A stretch of 64,000 nt of DNA from Anaerolineae bacterium (GTDB lineage Bacteria; Chloroflexota; Anaerolineae; Aggregatilineales; Aggregatilineaceae). Each line of letters begins with the position of its first letter. The first letter of the stretch is position 1. The stretch spans positions 248,001-312,000 of the forward strand of contig JAOSJP010000001.1 in NCBI GenBank assembly GCA_027494015.1, in the 5' to 3' direction. The position numbers and the translations under genes were made by a program. Below the pieces are notes generated by a model that saw nothing but the letters and a program-made list of their open reading frames with translations, was not told the DNA's origin and ran no database searches. Shown here in pieces: positions 18,183-28,272 of this stretch.

Positions 18183-18264
18183 GGTAAAGCTAAGAGATGC
18201 CCCAAACCGCTGGGGGAGAAAGAGATCAGAGAATCGGGATTGAAAGTTTATAACACGCTCTAGA
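18035..18264. repeat. 230-bp element with 15-bp terminal inverted repeats, inserted between convergent genes
   Basis: TCTAGAGCGTGTTAT at 18035-18049 and ATAACACGCTCTAGA at 18250-18264 are perfect 15-bp inverted repeats, with further similarity inward (ACTT / AAGT). Between them lies a GC-rich palindrome of the CCTCACCCC...GGGGTGAGG type centred on CTCTCCATGCATGGAGAG. The right repeat supplies the TAG stop of the O-antigen ligase gene, and the interior supplies the TGA stop of trmB. A TA duplication at each side is possible. No transposase is encoded. Confidence 0.75.
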
Positions 18265-19732
18265 CCTGCGCGCGCTCCGCGTCTTCGGCGGCCAGGCGCA
18301 CGGCGGCCAGCGTCAGGCCGAGCAGCAGCCAGACGAGGGTCATCGTCGCCTGGAAGAGGTCTATCTTGAAGTAGAAGTGGTCGAAGACTCCGCCCGCCAG
18401 CACGCCCACCAGTCCGCCCGCCAGGCCCAGCCACACATCGTCGAGCAGGGGCGCGGCGCGGATGGCCCGGTAGTGGGCGGCGCTGGTGGCGAAGGGGCTG
18501 CCCATCATCAGCAGGTAGGCGGCCAGCCCCAGCAGCCCCATGTGCGAGGCAATGGTCAGGTAGGTGTTGGCCACGCCGAGATACAGGTCAATCTCCGGCG
18601 TGCCCGAAAAGCCCACGCCAACGACCGGGTGGCGCCCGATCAGGGCCAGCGCGTCCCTGTATTCCCCGAAGCGCATCTGCGTCTCGATGTCCTGGTTGGT
18701 CAGGCCCGCCTCGATCTTCTCAATATAGTGCTGCGTCACCGGCAGGAAGAAGGCGATGACGACTGCCAGGGCCATGATCAGCAGCAGCTTGCGGTAGCGC
18801 AGGGCGGCGATGAAGACGAGCGCCGCGCCCAGTGAGAGCATCGAGCCGCGCGAGTCCGTCAGAAACAGGGCGATGACGACCAGGCCGAGCGTCCCCAGCG
18901 CAGCCGGGCGCGGCAGCACGGGGCGGGCGCTGAACACCTGTGGGGCGGTCAGCGCGCCGATCATCAGCAGGAAGCCGCCGAAAGCGTTGGGGTCAATCCA
19001 CGTGCCGATGGCCCGCTCGTTGAGCACGCTGGCGTAGTCCTGGCGGTAGCGCAGCACGCCGCCGACCGGGTACTCGAAGCGGCCCAGGCGGTTGAGCAAG
19101 GCTTCGGCGCTGGGGTCGGGCAGCGCCCACAGCACGATGCCGGCCAGCGCGGACAGCCCGCCCAGGAGCATGATCGCCGCCACGAGGCGGCGCAGCAGCC
19201 GCGCGTCGCGCACCACATCCACCAGCACCGGCACCAGCAGCAGCCCGGCGACTGTCTCGGCGACGGTGCGCAGCGTGCGCGGCTCCAGCGGGGCATGGCG
19301 CAGGCCCATCAGGTAAGCGAAGAGGACGAGTCCGGCGAAGACCAGGGCGAAGATCGCCGCCGGAACAGTGCGCAGCAGGCGGCGCTGCCCGCTCATCCAT
19401 TGCAGCAGGTACACGGCCAGAAAGCCGCTCAGCGCCCCGTCGAGGAAGGTGGGCGAGGGCGAAAACCCGACCGGCACTTTGCCGAAAGGGATGAGCGCGA
19501 TCACGGCGACCATGACGATCAGCGCGCCGTGCAGGCTGGCCAACACATAAAGCGCAGTCGCCAGGCCGAGCACCGCGCCGAAGGCCATCACCGGGCCGAG
19601 CAGCACGATCAGCAGGGCCAGCAGCCCGCCGCCCAGGCCCAGCGCGGCGCCGAGGACGGCGGCGGCAGGGCGGCGGTCGGGGGAATAGAGCAGCGTGTCA
19701 CGCATCAGGGCGTTCCTGGCGAGGCGGCTCAT
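18260..19732 (-). CDS. O-antigen ligase / Wzy-type polytopic membrane protein
   Basis: 490 residues with about ten transmembrane segments, a large central periplasm-type loop, and Wzy_C-family signatures: FLTDSRGSMLSLGAALVFIA and the loop containing MRFGEYRDALALIGRHPVVG with GFSGTPEIDLYLGVANTYL and HMGLLGLAAYL. Such proteins polymerise or ligate lipid-linked glycans at the outer face of the membrane. The start overlaps the stop of the upstream small membrane gene by 4 bp. The stop codon lies inside the inverted-repeat end of the 18035-18264 element, so the native C-terminus may have been trimmed. Confidence 0.82.
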   Translation of the reverse strand: MSRLARNALMRDTLLYSPDRRPAAAVLGAALGLGGGLLALLIVLLGPVMAFGAVLGLATALYVLASLHGALIVMVAVIALIPFGKVPVGFSPSPTFLDGALSGFLAVYLLQWMSGQRRLLRTVPAAIFALVFAGLVLFAYLMGLRHAPLEPRTLRTVAETVAGLLLVPVLVDVVRDARLLRRLVAAIMLLGGLSALAGIVLWALPDPSAEALLNRLGRFEYPVGGVLRYRQDYASVLNERAIGTWIDPNAFGGFLLMIGALTAPQVFSARPVLPRPAALGTLGLVVIALFLTDSRGSMLSLGAALVFIAALRYRKLLLIMALAVVIAFFLPVTQHYIEKIEAGLTNQDIETQMRFGEYRDALALIGRHPVVGVGFSGTPEIDLYLGVANTYLTIASHMGLLGLAAYLLMMGSPFATSAAHYRAIRAAPLLDDVWLGLAGGLVGVLAGGVFDHFYFKIDLFQATMTLVWLLLGLTLAAVRLAAEDAERAQV

Positions 19733-20022
19733 TCGGGGATGCGCTCGGCGACGACGAATCCGGCGATGAACAACAGGCCCGCCACCAGCAGAGCAAACGA
19801 TCCCCGTAACTCGCCGGAATAGGTGTAGTAGTAGTACGAGACGAAGACCATTGCCAGCGAGAGCAGAAAGAAGATGCCCGCTATTTTCGCTCCCCGCTCG
19901 CTGGTGGTCATATTCGGAAGCTGGCCCTGCACCAGGCCGCTCCAGGCCAGCACGACGTTGACCAGCACGGCGAGCAGCAGGCCGATGAACAACGGCGACG
20001 TTGGCTCAGAGGTGGTGAACAT
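19729..20022 (-). CDS. Small three-helix membrane protein
   Basis: About 97 residues with three predicted transmembrane helices (FIGLLLAVLVNVVLAWSGLV, IAGIFFLLSLAMVFVSYYY, GSFALLVAGLLFIAGFVVA). I do not recognise a family. The ATG at 20022 is chosen because AGGGAA lies upstream and the sequence before it is polar; an in-frame start at 20067 is possible. It lies between the YfhO-like gene and the ligase gene, overlapping the latter by 4 bp, which suggests translational coupling and a role with the membrane glycan machinery (inference). Confidence 0.7.
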   Translation of the reverse strand: MFTTSEPTSPLFIGLLLAVLVNVVLAWSGLVQGQLPNMTTSERGAKIAGIFFLLSLAMVFVSYYYYTYSGELRGSFALLVAGLLFIAGFVVAERIPE

Positions 20023-20074
20023 GGCAGCTTCCCTTTTCTGGGCGCAGACCCAGAAGGACTCCCCCACACGCAGA

Positions 20075-22369
20075 TCACGAGCGCGACGGCTCCGCCCCGG
20101 AGCGCGCTCGCTGCCTGTTGCGCAGCGCGGCGGCGAGCAGATAAACGACCAGGCCGGCGAGCGTGGCCGCTGAGAGCACGCCCCCGGCGACCAACGACCC
20201 CGGCAGGAAGCGCAGCGTCACTTTCTGCGCCGCGCCCGCCGGCACCGGCACGCCGATCAGCCCGGCGTAGGTCTCCACGATCTCCGCTGGCTCGCCATCT
20301 ATCTCCGCGTGCCAGCCGGGGTAGTTGGCCAGGGCCAGCGTCAGCAGGGCGGGGGCGCTGGTGGTCACTTCCATTTCCAGGTATTCGGGCATGTCCATCC
20401 TGAAGGCGCGCACTTCGGCATCGGGCGGGCGCTCGCCGGGCAGCTCGAAGGGCAGCGGCTCGCTCACCACGCCGATCTCGCGCAGGTCAATCCAGGGTTC
20501 GAGCATGATCTCCCGCGCGCCGTCCCGCCCGTCGTCCGAGACGCGGGCCTGGTAGACCAGGTGCGCGAAGGGGCGCGGGTCTTCCAGCTCGTAGAGCGTG
20601 TAATCCTCGCCATCGTAGTTGACGCCCTCGCCGATGATCTGCACCGGCACGTTGTCCGGCACATCGGCGATCATCGTCGCGTAGCGCACGGCGAAGACTT
20701 CCCAACGGCGATCCACGCGGATGTGGCGCAATTCCTCCAGCGCGCCAAGCTGGAAAGGCACCGCGCCGTAGATGTCGGGGATGCGCCAGTACATGCCGCG
20801 ACTCTGGATGCCCGCCGCGCCGTCCACGTGCCAGGCGATGTCCTCTACTTCGCGCTGCAACAGGTCGAGGTTGTCCGGCTCAGCGACGCGGTTCTCGGCC
20901 CGATCTTCGACGAAGTTGGGCGAGTGCACGCCCAGCGAGAACAGGTCGAGGACGAGGATGGCCCCCAGGCCCAGGGCGGCCAGCGCGCGCCGCTGCATAG
21001 CGTGGGATCGCGCCCACCAGGCCAGCCAGGCGTTGACCAGCAGGCTGATCCCCAGGACGAAACCGAGGGCGTTGGGCGTCACCGCCCGCAGATCGTCGTC
21101 GCGGAGCAGTGTGACGAACGCCACTGCCAGGAAGGCGACTGCTGCGACGGCCAGATGACCGCGCGCCAGCCAGTTCAGACGGCGCAGATCGGCGCGGAAG
21201 GCGGCGCGATCGGGGTCGAGCAACTGGTCTAGCTCGTAGGCGGCTACCACGGCGACGGCGAGAGCGACCAGCGCCGCCGCCCGTTCCTGCTGGCGGAAGA
21301 TGTTCCAGCCAGGCGCAAGCGCGTAGAAGACATCGTAGACCACACTGGCGCCGCCGACCGTCAGCCACAGCCCGACGGCAATCACCCCCAGCCAGAACAC
21401 AGTGGCGCGCTGCGGGCGCAGCATGGCCAGAATCACCAGCAGCAGGGCGAGGACGCCGGGATAGAGCGGCCACCAGTTCGCGTCGAACAGGCGAGGCCAG
21501 ATCACCTGGATCAGCTCGGTGAAAGCGAATCCCACAGCCTTGTCGAAGTAGTGAAAGTTCTCCGCGCGGTAGGAGCGCTGCATCAGCTCGTAGGCGGGCA
21601 GCAGTTGCACGGCGGCCAGGCCCGCGCTGACAAGGCCCAGGAGCGCGCCGCGCCAGAGGACGCTTTGCGGGCGCAGCCCCAGCCGCCAGCCGGTGAAGGC
21701 GAGATAAGCCAGGACCAGGTAGACGGTATAGGTCGTCGTTTGGGGATGTCCGGCCAGGAAGGTCAGGGCCAGCGCCCCACCGCTCAGCAGAATCCCGCGC
21801 ACCCGCCAGCGCGGGGCAGTGAGGCTCAGGTGCGCGCCGAGGAGGGCCAGCGGCAGCCAGGCCAGACCCTCAGCGATACTGGGCTGGAGCATCGGGTAGC
21901 CGGTCAGAAAGCCGCCGTAAGTCCAGATCAGGCTGCCCAGCAAGGCGGGGGCGGGCCGCCGGACCAGCGCGCGCAGCAGGAGGTACATGGTCACGCTGGC
22001 CAGCCAGTAATGGGCGGCGACCTCCATCTGGTGCGACTCGATGCGCCAGCCATCCGGCCCGGTCAGCAGCAGCGCGATCCAGCGCGGCGGGTACCAGGCG
22101 GCGAACTGGGGATTGGCCGCGAACGGCTCCCCGCCGTAGTTATAGGAGTTCCAGAGGGGCACCTCGCCGTCCCACAGGCGGTCGGACTGATAGCTGCTGA
22201 AGGCGTAGAAGTGCACGGGGAAGTCGCCCTGAGCGAAGAGGGCGTGATCGCCGCTGGCGGGCGTCAGCAATCGCCAGAAAAACAGCGCCCACAGCGCCGT
22301 GAGCACGGCGACCGCAATCACGGCTGGCCCTGTGGCGCGCGCTGGCAGTCGGGGCTGGGAGCGGATCAC
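20075..22369 (-). CDS. YfhO-family polytopic membrane protein
   Basis: About 764 residues. A dozen or more transmembrane helices (LTALWALFFWRLLTPASGDH first) carry large external loops, followed by a C-terminal extracytoplasmic beta domain ending in LALANYPGWHAEIDGEPAEI, a motif typical of YfhO proteins, and one last helix. YfhO members are linked to glycosylation of cell-wall polymers, and the fold resembles GT-C glycosyltransferases. Here it probably handles a lipid-linked sugar. GTG at 22369 is preferred because GGAGA lies nine bases upstream; a TTG at 22378 is in frame but too close to it. It is followed 52 bp later by the small membrane gene. Confidence 0.75.
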   Translation of the reverse strand: MIRSQPRLPARATGPAVIAVAVLTALWALFFWRLLTPASGDHALFAQGDFPVHFYAFSSYQSDRLWDGEVPLWNSYNYGGEPFAANPQFAAWYPPRWIALLLTGPDGWRIESHQMEVAAHYWLASVTMYLLLRALVRRPAPALLGSLIWTYGGFLTGYPMLQPSIAEGLAWLPLALLGAHLSLTAPRWRVRGILLSGGALALTFLAGHPQTTTYTVYLVLAYLAFTGWRLGLRPQSVLWRGALLGLVSAGLAAVQLLPAYELMQRSYRAENFHYFDKAVGFAFTELIQVIWPRLFDANWWPLYPGVLALLLVILAMLRPQRATVFWLGVIAVGLWLTVGGASVVYDVFYALAPGWNIFRQQERAAALVALAVAVVAAYELDQLLDPDRAAFRADLRRLNWLARGHLAVAAVAFLAVAFVTLLRDDDLRAVTPNALGFVLGISLLVNAWLAWWARSHAMQRRALAALGLGAILVLDLFSLGVHSPNFVEDRAENRVAEPDNLDLLQREVEDIAWHVDGAAGIQSRGMYWRIPDIYGAVPFQLGALEELRHIRVDRRWEVFAVRYATMIADVPDNVPVQIIGEGVNYDGEDYTLYELEDPRPFAHLVYQARVSDDGRDGAREIMLEPWIDLREIGVVSEPLPFELPGERPPDAEVRAFRMDMPEYLEMEVTTSAPALLTLALANYPGWHAEIDGEPAEIVETYAGLIGVPVPAGAAQKVTLRFLPGSLVAGGVLSAATLAGLVVYLLAAALRNRQRARSGAEPSRS

Positions 22370-22407
22370 GGCTGGCAATCTCCGGGTTGATCGGTTCGCT
22401 GGGGGTC

Positions 22408-22413
22408 ATTATA
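22408..22413 (-). promoter_or_regulatory. Candidate -10 box upstream of the YfhO-like gene
   Basis: Perfect TATAAT on the minus strand, about 39 bases before the GTG start. No clear -35. Confidence 0.35.
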
Positions 22414-22476
22414 GCGCGAATCGGCGCGGCGCGGCGGCGGCTGAGCGGCGATTGCCTGACGGCGTGCGGGGGCTGG

Positions 22477-24679
22477 CTAGGGCAGGCCGCTGCCGCCCGG
22501 CCAGTGGTTGGTCACGCGGATGGGCAGGATCAGCGCGTCGTCCGGCTGGCCGGGCAGTGGCACGCGCGCGCCGCTCCGCCAGTCGTACCAGCCGGCGACG
22601 AGCGTATAGACACCGGGGGGCAGGTCGGGCGGGAGCGCGATCTGGCGCACGTCCACGATGGTTTCGCCACTCGCCCAGCCCGACGCCGGGCGCGACCCAT
22701 TGCGCGGGGGGCCGTCCGCCTGCGCCCAGACGCGCCCGGCTGAGTCGGCCAGGTGCAGGAAGACGCTGTAATCCTGCTCCGCCGCGCCGAGCGCCTCCCA
22801 GTGCAGGACGGCGGCCAGCGAGCCGCCCGCCCAGGTCTCCGCGCCGTGCGGCAGGGCGACGCCGCGCAGTTGGGCGAATGCGCCCCAGGTCACTGGCGCG
22901 CTGAGGGGCGTGTAGCCGGGCGCGCGGGTCACCGGCTCCACCTCGACCGGGCCGCTCAGCGTCTGCTCGCCGCAGGCCAGCTCCCAGGTGTAGCGGCCCG
23001 GCGGGACGTCGAGCGGCAGCGCGATCTGCTCGACCAGCGTCTCGCGGCCCAGCGCGCGCGGGGCGGGGTACTGGCCCCACAGGAACGGATGCGCCGCTTC
23101 GCCGATCACCGCGCCGGACTCGTCGCGCAGGCGGGCGCGCGTCTCGGCGGGCAGCGCCGCGCCCGGCCCCAGCGCCACCGTGCAGGTCAGCGGCAGGTCG
23201 AAGCCCTGGGGCAGCGCGGCGGGCGGCGTGAGGTCAAGGCGGCGGCGGAAGACGGCCATCGGGCTGAATTCTGCGTCGCCGGGCGTGCTGAACTGGGCCA
23301 GCGGCGCGTAGTGGGCGCGGAACCAGCCCCCGGCGACGAGACGCTGCATTTCCCAGTACTGGGTGGTGACGACCAGATCGGTCTTGTACCTGGCGGCGGC
23401 GTAGGCGTCGCTGACGACGTGCAGATCGGGCACGATCAGCCCGAAGGAGTCGCGGGTGTGGCGCTGGGCGTAATAGCCGACGATGCCCAGGTCTTTGACC
23501 AGCAGCGTGGCGTCGGGGGCGGTGTGGGCAGCAATCCACTCGCCGACCAGCCGGTAAGTCGCCATGCGCGGCGGCGGCGCGCGGTATTCCCAGGCGCGCA
23601 CGGCGGCCAACGCCGCGCTGACCAGCACCAGCAGCCCGGCCATCCCTGCGACGAGCGGCTGCCGCCAGCCTGCCCGCACCAGGCGACGGGCCAGCCAGTC
23701 GCCGCCGAGCGCGGCCAGGGCGATCAGGGCGACGAGCAGCGGTGTGTAGTACCAGAAGGCGGTGACGTTCAGCGCCAGGTAGCCGGTGAAGTAGAGCGCG
23801 GGCCACAGGACCAGCGGGCGCAGATCGGGCGAGCGCCCGGCGCGCCACGCGCCCGAGCGCGATCAGAGGGACGGCCAGCAGCGACAGCGGGTTGTTGCCG
23901 TAGAAGGCACGCCACCAGCCCACGCCGTCCTCCCAGAACTTGACGCCCTGGAACAACTCCTCCTTGGCGCTGAAGGTTTGCGGCAGGGGCGCGCCGAAGT
24001 AGGCCCAGGCGAAGAGGAACCAGGGCGCGATGCCGCCCAGATAGACCAGCGCCAGCCGGGTCACAGTCGCCAGCGAGCGCCGGGAATCGCCCCGCCCGGC
24101 GCGAAGGTCGCCCAGCGCATCGCCGGCGGCCAGCAGGCCCAGCGTCGCCGCCAGCACCAGGCCGTCGGCGCGCGTCCAGGTGAGGGCGGCGGCGGCCAGC
24201 AGCGACGCCGCGCGCCGCCCGCGCGCCCACAGCCAGAATGCGCCCGCCAGGATCGCGCTGTAGAGCAGCGTCTCCATGCCAAAGCTGACGTAGATCAGCG
24301 GCGAGGCGGCGAGCGTGATCGCCAGCGCGCCCGTCCCCAGGCGGGAGAGCGCGGGCCGCAGCGCGCTCACCAGCAGGGCGACCGTCGCCAGCGCGAAGAG
24401 GCCGCTGAGCAGGTTGCCGGCGTGCAGCAGATCGGGCGTGAGGGCGTAGACTCCGGCCATCAGCAGCGCGTAGAGGGGGGTGGTCGTGCCCTGCACGCGC
24501 TCGCCGGGATTGAAGACGAAGCCTTCGCCGCTGGCGATGTTGCGGCTGTAGGCGAAGGTGATGAACACGTCGTCCTGGGTATAGTCCCAGTAGGCCGCCG
24601 TGAGCAGGGCGACCAGGGCCAGCGTCACTCCGATCAAGGCCCGGTGGCCCGGTGGGATAAGTCGCAGCGCGCGCATCAT
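22477..24679 (-). CDS. GT39-like membrane glycosyltransferase, one frameshift
   Basis: About 733 residues if repaired. The N-terminus has the GT-C pattern: a first helix, then YWDYTQDDVFITFAYSRNIA with the paired acidic residues used by ArnT/PMT-like enzymes, and EGFVFNPGERVQGTTTPLYA. Many helices follow, then a soluble C-terminal beta-sandwich with QDYSVFLHLADSAGRVWAQ. The frame changes near 23835-23855 in a G/C run: upstream reads IALGRVARR and downstream resumes as SPDLRPLVLWPALYFTGYLA. Probable donor is a polyprenyl-phosphate sugar (family knowledge). The start ATG overlaps the stop of the upstream gene (ATGA). Confidence 0.75.
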
Positions 24680-26400
24680 TCCACCTGAATCCAGCTCAGC
24701 CAGACGTAATCCACCGACTGCGCGCCGGCCTCGCCGCGCACGCGCAGCGCTCCCGCCGGGTCGCCCGCCGGGTAGACGCGCACCAGCAGCCGGTAGCGGC
24801 CCGGCGGCGCATCGCCGGCGATGGTCAGCGTTCGCAAATTGGCGACGGGCGCGCCGGGCGTCCAGGCCGAAGTGGGCGGAACGGGCGGCGCGTCCAGTTG
24901 GGCGGCTTTGAGCAGACTGGCCGGGTCGGGGTCAATGATCTGGGCGGAGATCGTGTAGTCCGTCGTCAACCGCCTGCGCGCTTCCCAGTGCAGGGTGACG
25001 GTGGTCGTCTCGCCGGGGCGCAGTGCTCGCTGCGTGACCTCGTAGCCGCGCAGGACAAGCTCCCCGCCGAAGTCGGCGCTCACGGGGTTGGGGAACGCGC
25101 CGGGCGGCGGCTCCAGCGTCACACGCCCCAGCCACAGACGATCGGTCTCCGGGTCGGCGTCCGCGCCCAGGGGAATCATGCGCTCGAAGGTGGTCAGATC
25201 GTAGAAGCCGAGCCAGATGTCGAGCGTCTGCGGGGCGTAGATCGTCTGCGCGATGGGCACGGCGACCAGGTTGTTCCAGGCGTCCCCGGCTTGCAGATCG
25301 GAAGTCGCCAGCAGCCCGCCGCCGGGATACACGTCGCGCTGCGCCTCGATGGTGCCGTCGGCGTTGGCCAGGTGCACGAAGAGGCTCCAGTCGCGGGCCA
25401 GAGGCGCTTTGACGGTCATGGCTGGGGACAGGTAGAGGGCCTCGCCGGGCCGCAGCGTCCCCTCTACGCGCTGGTAGGCGGCGCACAGCGATTCCTGCGC
25501 CGTGCCCGGCTCGCCGAAGCACGCCGCCCGGTGGGCGCCGCGCTCCAACGTGGCGAAGGGCCAGGTCGCCGCGCGGTCGAGGGTGTAGGCCGGGCGGATG
25601 GTCGCCAGCGGTTGCAGCGCGGCGATCCCGGCGAAGAGCAGGGCGGCGGCGCTCAGGCTCACTGCCTGCGCTTTCGGGGCGCGTGGCAGCCAGGCGGCGA
25701 TGCCGGCAGCCAGCCACACGTTGAGCGCGGCGATGGCGCTGAACCACAGCCGCCCCTGCGAGGCCAACGTCTGGCGCGTCCAGATCAGCAGCGAGGCGAA
25801 GACGAGCGCCGCCCAGACGACGGTCAGCGCGCGCGCGGCGTAGAGCGAGCGGTCGAGCGGGCAGGTGCGCGCCCGGACGCGCCGCGCGACTTCGCGGGCC
25901 AGCGCCAGCAGCAATCCTGCGATGCTGATCCCGGCCAGCAGATTGAACAGGGCGTAGACTCCAGCGCGCATGGGCACGTTGACCCCGCCGAAGAAGCCCC
26001 AGAAGGCCATCATGAACGCTTCGCGCTCGGTCCAAAGCTGGCGCAGGTCGGCGGGGACGGCGCGCCGCCCCACGATGTCCAGGAAGACGTTGATGCCGGT
26101 CGCGTCGCCATAGAGGTCGTAATTACGCCAGTACCACCAGCCGGCGATGAGCACCGTCAGCCCGCCGGAGATTGTTGATCACCCCGCTGATGAAGAGGAA
26201 CATCGGGTTGAAGGCGGTGAAGGTCGCCGCGCCCAGGGCGATGGCCGGCGCTACCGGGAACAGCTCGCGGCCCAGCAGGTAGGCCAGCAGCACCGTGCCC
26301 AGACCCATGAGGACGGACATGAAACGCACCAGGCGCATGGCCAGGGCCGTGCCGCGCCAGGGGAACGCTTCGCGCTCGGCGTCGTGGACGGGCCCGGCGA
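24676..26400 (-). pseudogene. GT39-like membrane glycosyltransferase, 5' truncated and internally deleted
   Basis: The last roughly 490 residues are in one frame ([19 protein letters not shown] onward), with helices and the same C-terminal beta-sandwich as its neighbour (DWSLFVHLANADGTIEAQ). Upstream, in another frame, is a second piece of the same family (LALAMRL-type helix region, [31 protein letters not shown]). The two pieces meet at about 26160 with the intervening 100-200 residues and the catalytic N-terminus missing. Thus either a real deletion or an assembly collapse. It is followed directly by the intact-N-terminus homologue at 24679, so the two are tandem paralogues. Confidence 0.65.
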
Positions 26401-26409
26401 AGGGCGGGC

Positions 26410-27525
26410 CGCCGCGCCCACTTGCCCGGCGGCGGTCGGGGTAATCGCGCAGGATGCGCACGTAGCGCGCAGTCCGCCGGATTAATGGCGCAGACATAGC
26501 CGTTGACCCCGTGCGTCACGTAGTCCACGATGCCGCCGCATGGGGCACCAGCACGGGCAGAGCCGACGCCATCGCCTCGATGACCACCTGCCCGGCGACC
26601 CCGTTGGTGCCGGTGAAGCCGAAGACATCGGCGCTGGCGTAGGCGGTGGAGAGGTTCGCGCCGGTCAGGTAGCCGGAGAAGGGTGGCGCGCCCGGCGAAC
26701 ATCCGCTCCAACTCGCCACGCAGCGGGCCGTCGCCGACGATGGCCAGGGCCACGCCGTCCAGATCGGCCACCTGGCGCAGGAGATCAATGCGCTTCTCGC
26801 GGGCCAGCCGTCCCACGTAGAGCACCAGCAGGCTGTCATCGGGCGACCGCCCAGCAGCCGCCGACGCATCTCGGCGGAGCGGTGGGCAGGGCTGAAGCAG
26901 GCCGTGTCCGCGCCGCGCTGCCACAGGCGCAGACGCTGGAAGCCGCGCTCGCGCAGGTCGCGCAGGTTGTGCTGCGTGGGCACCTAGGTCAGCGTGGCCT
27001 TGCTGTGCAGGTGACGCACATAGGCCCAGGCCGGTCCCCTTCCAGGAAGCCCAGCCCATAACGGTGTGTGTAGCCGGGCAGATCGGTCTGGTAATTGGCG
27101 ATGAGCGGCACGCGGTGATAGCGCGCGTAGTGCACGCCTGTCCAGGCCAGCCGCCGGACTGAAGAGGTGAACCAGGTCAGGCTGGAAGCGCCACAGTTCG
27201 CCCAGCCGCAGATAGGGGAAGCCGAGGCGCGACTCCGGCGGCACGAGGGGCAGGCCCAGCGAGGGTACAGCGATCACCCGCGCTCCGTCCAGGTGAGAGG
27301 GCGTGCGCAGATCGCCGAGGGCGAGATTCGGCGCGTAGATCAGCACCTCGCGGCCCATGTTGAGATGGTGCCGTGCAGTGAGGCGGTCAGCTTGCTTACC
27401 CCGTCTACTTTGGGTAGGAAGGCCTCGGTGATCAGGGCGACGCGCTGCACCGGCGCGCGATCGGCTCCCGCGCTGACTGGCTTCACGCGCCATTCGTCGC
27501 CCAGAGACAATCGCTCGGCCACCAT
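26410..27525 (-). pseudogene. GT4-family glycosyltransferase with seven frameshifts and one stop
   Basis: Reading across frames recovers a nearly complete GT4 enzyme of about 365 residues: [132 protein letters not shown]. The family uses nucleotide sugars and transfers to lipid or sugar acceptors. Frame switches lie near 27385, 27148, 27042, 26847, 26687, 26537 and 26472, and a TAG interrupts at 26984-26986 (KATLT-stop-VPTQHN). The start ATG at 27525 has AGGAG eight bases upstream. The 3' end runs into GT39-like sequence near 26.4 kb. So many indels in a well conserved frame favour low-quality consensus over old decay. Confidence 0.65.
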
Positions 27526-27639
27526 GCCGTGTTCTCCTGCGACAAGATTCCGGCGGTTATCTGGTCTGTCATGCTTTACTATAGATTGTAGACACCTACA
27601 TAGGATACGGCTCTTCCCTGGCGAAAGTTTCATGGAGCG

Positions 27640-28240
27640 TGTGTGTGGAAACCCCCTCACCCCTGCACCTCTCCCTTAACGGGGCGAGGGGAAATCCTGT
27701 GCCTTGCTCCTCTTCTCCCCAGGAGGAGAAGGGGACGGGGATGAGGGGAACAAGAACGGCTTACCACGCGCTCTTAAAAGAGCGTGTCTTGGGGGCGAGA
27801 TCAGCGGGCAAGACCTGATTCCCGGCAGATCAGAGACCGTTTGAAAAGGTCTGCAACCCCACCCCTAAATCCCTCCCCGCCTGGGGGGGACTTCAAGAGC
27901 AGTCCTTTCTCCCTTCCCTCGCTTGCGGGGAAGGGGCCGGGGGAGGGGGTAAAGATACCTCTCAAACGGCCTCTCAGGGGAAGTTGTGACAAGAAGAAGC
28001 GTTGTATCCGTAGGGCGCTGCTCTGTGTGCCCCCGTAGGGGCGTATTGCAATACCGCCCCATGCACCAACTTAAGCCTGGCTGCGCACGCCTCTCCCCCT
28101 CGATCCCCCTCTCCAGCCGAGCTAGAGAGGGGGACTTGGACCGCTGGTTGGGGCGTTTTCCCCCTCCCTGGCTTGGCCGGGGAGGGGCATTGTGCCCATA
28201 CCACGCCCCCGGAAGCCTTCACTTAACGCGCATGGGCGCA
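27640..28240. repeat. Cluster of GC-rich palindromic modules in a 747-bp gene-free stretch
   Basis: Between the GT4 start at 27525 and the kinase stop at 28273 I see no gene. The stretch holds three modules: 27648-27758 (CCCTCACCCC...GGGGATGAGGGG), 27845-27950 (CCCCGCCTGGGGGGGACTT and CCCTCGCTTGCGGGGAAGGGG), and 28090-28235 (CCAGCCGAGCTAGAGAGGGGGACTT then CCCTCCCTGGCTTGGCCGGGGAGGG). The last is closely matched at 41450-41560. CGCTCTTAAAAGAGCG at 27770-27785 is a short perfect palindrome. Confidence 0.6.
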
Positions 28241-28272
28241 GCAAAACACCGCCCCACCCATGGAGAGGCTTC

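Noticed and set aside
19729..20022. Toxin-antitoxin or holin role for the small membrane protein
   Set aside because: Three helices and overlap with the ligase gene fit a membrane accessory protein; no partner gene or toxin motif is present.
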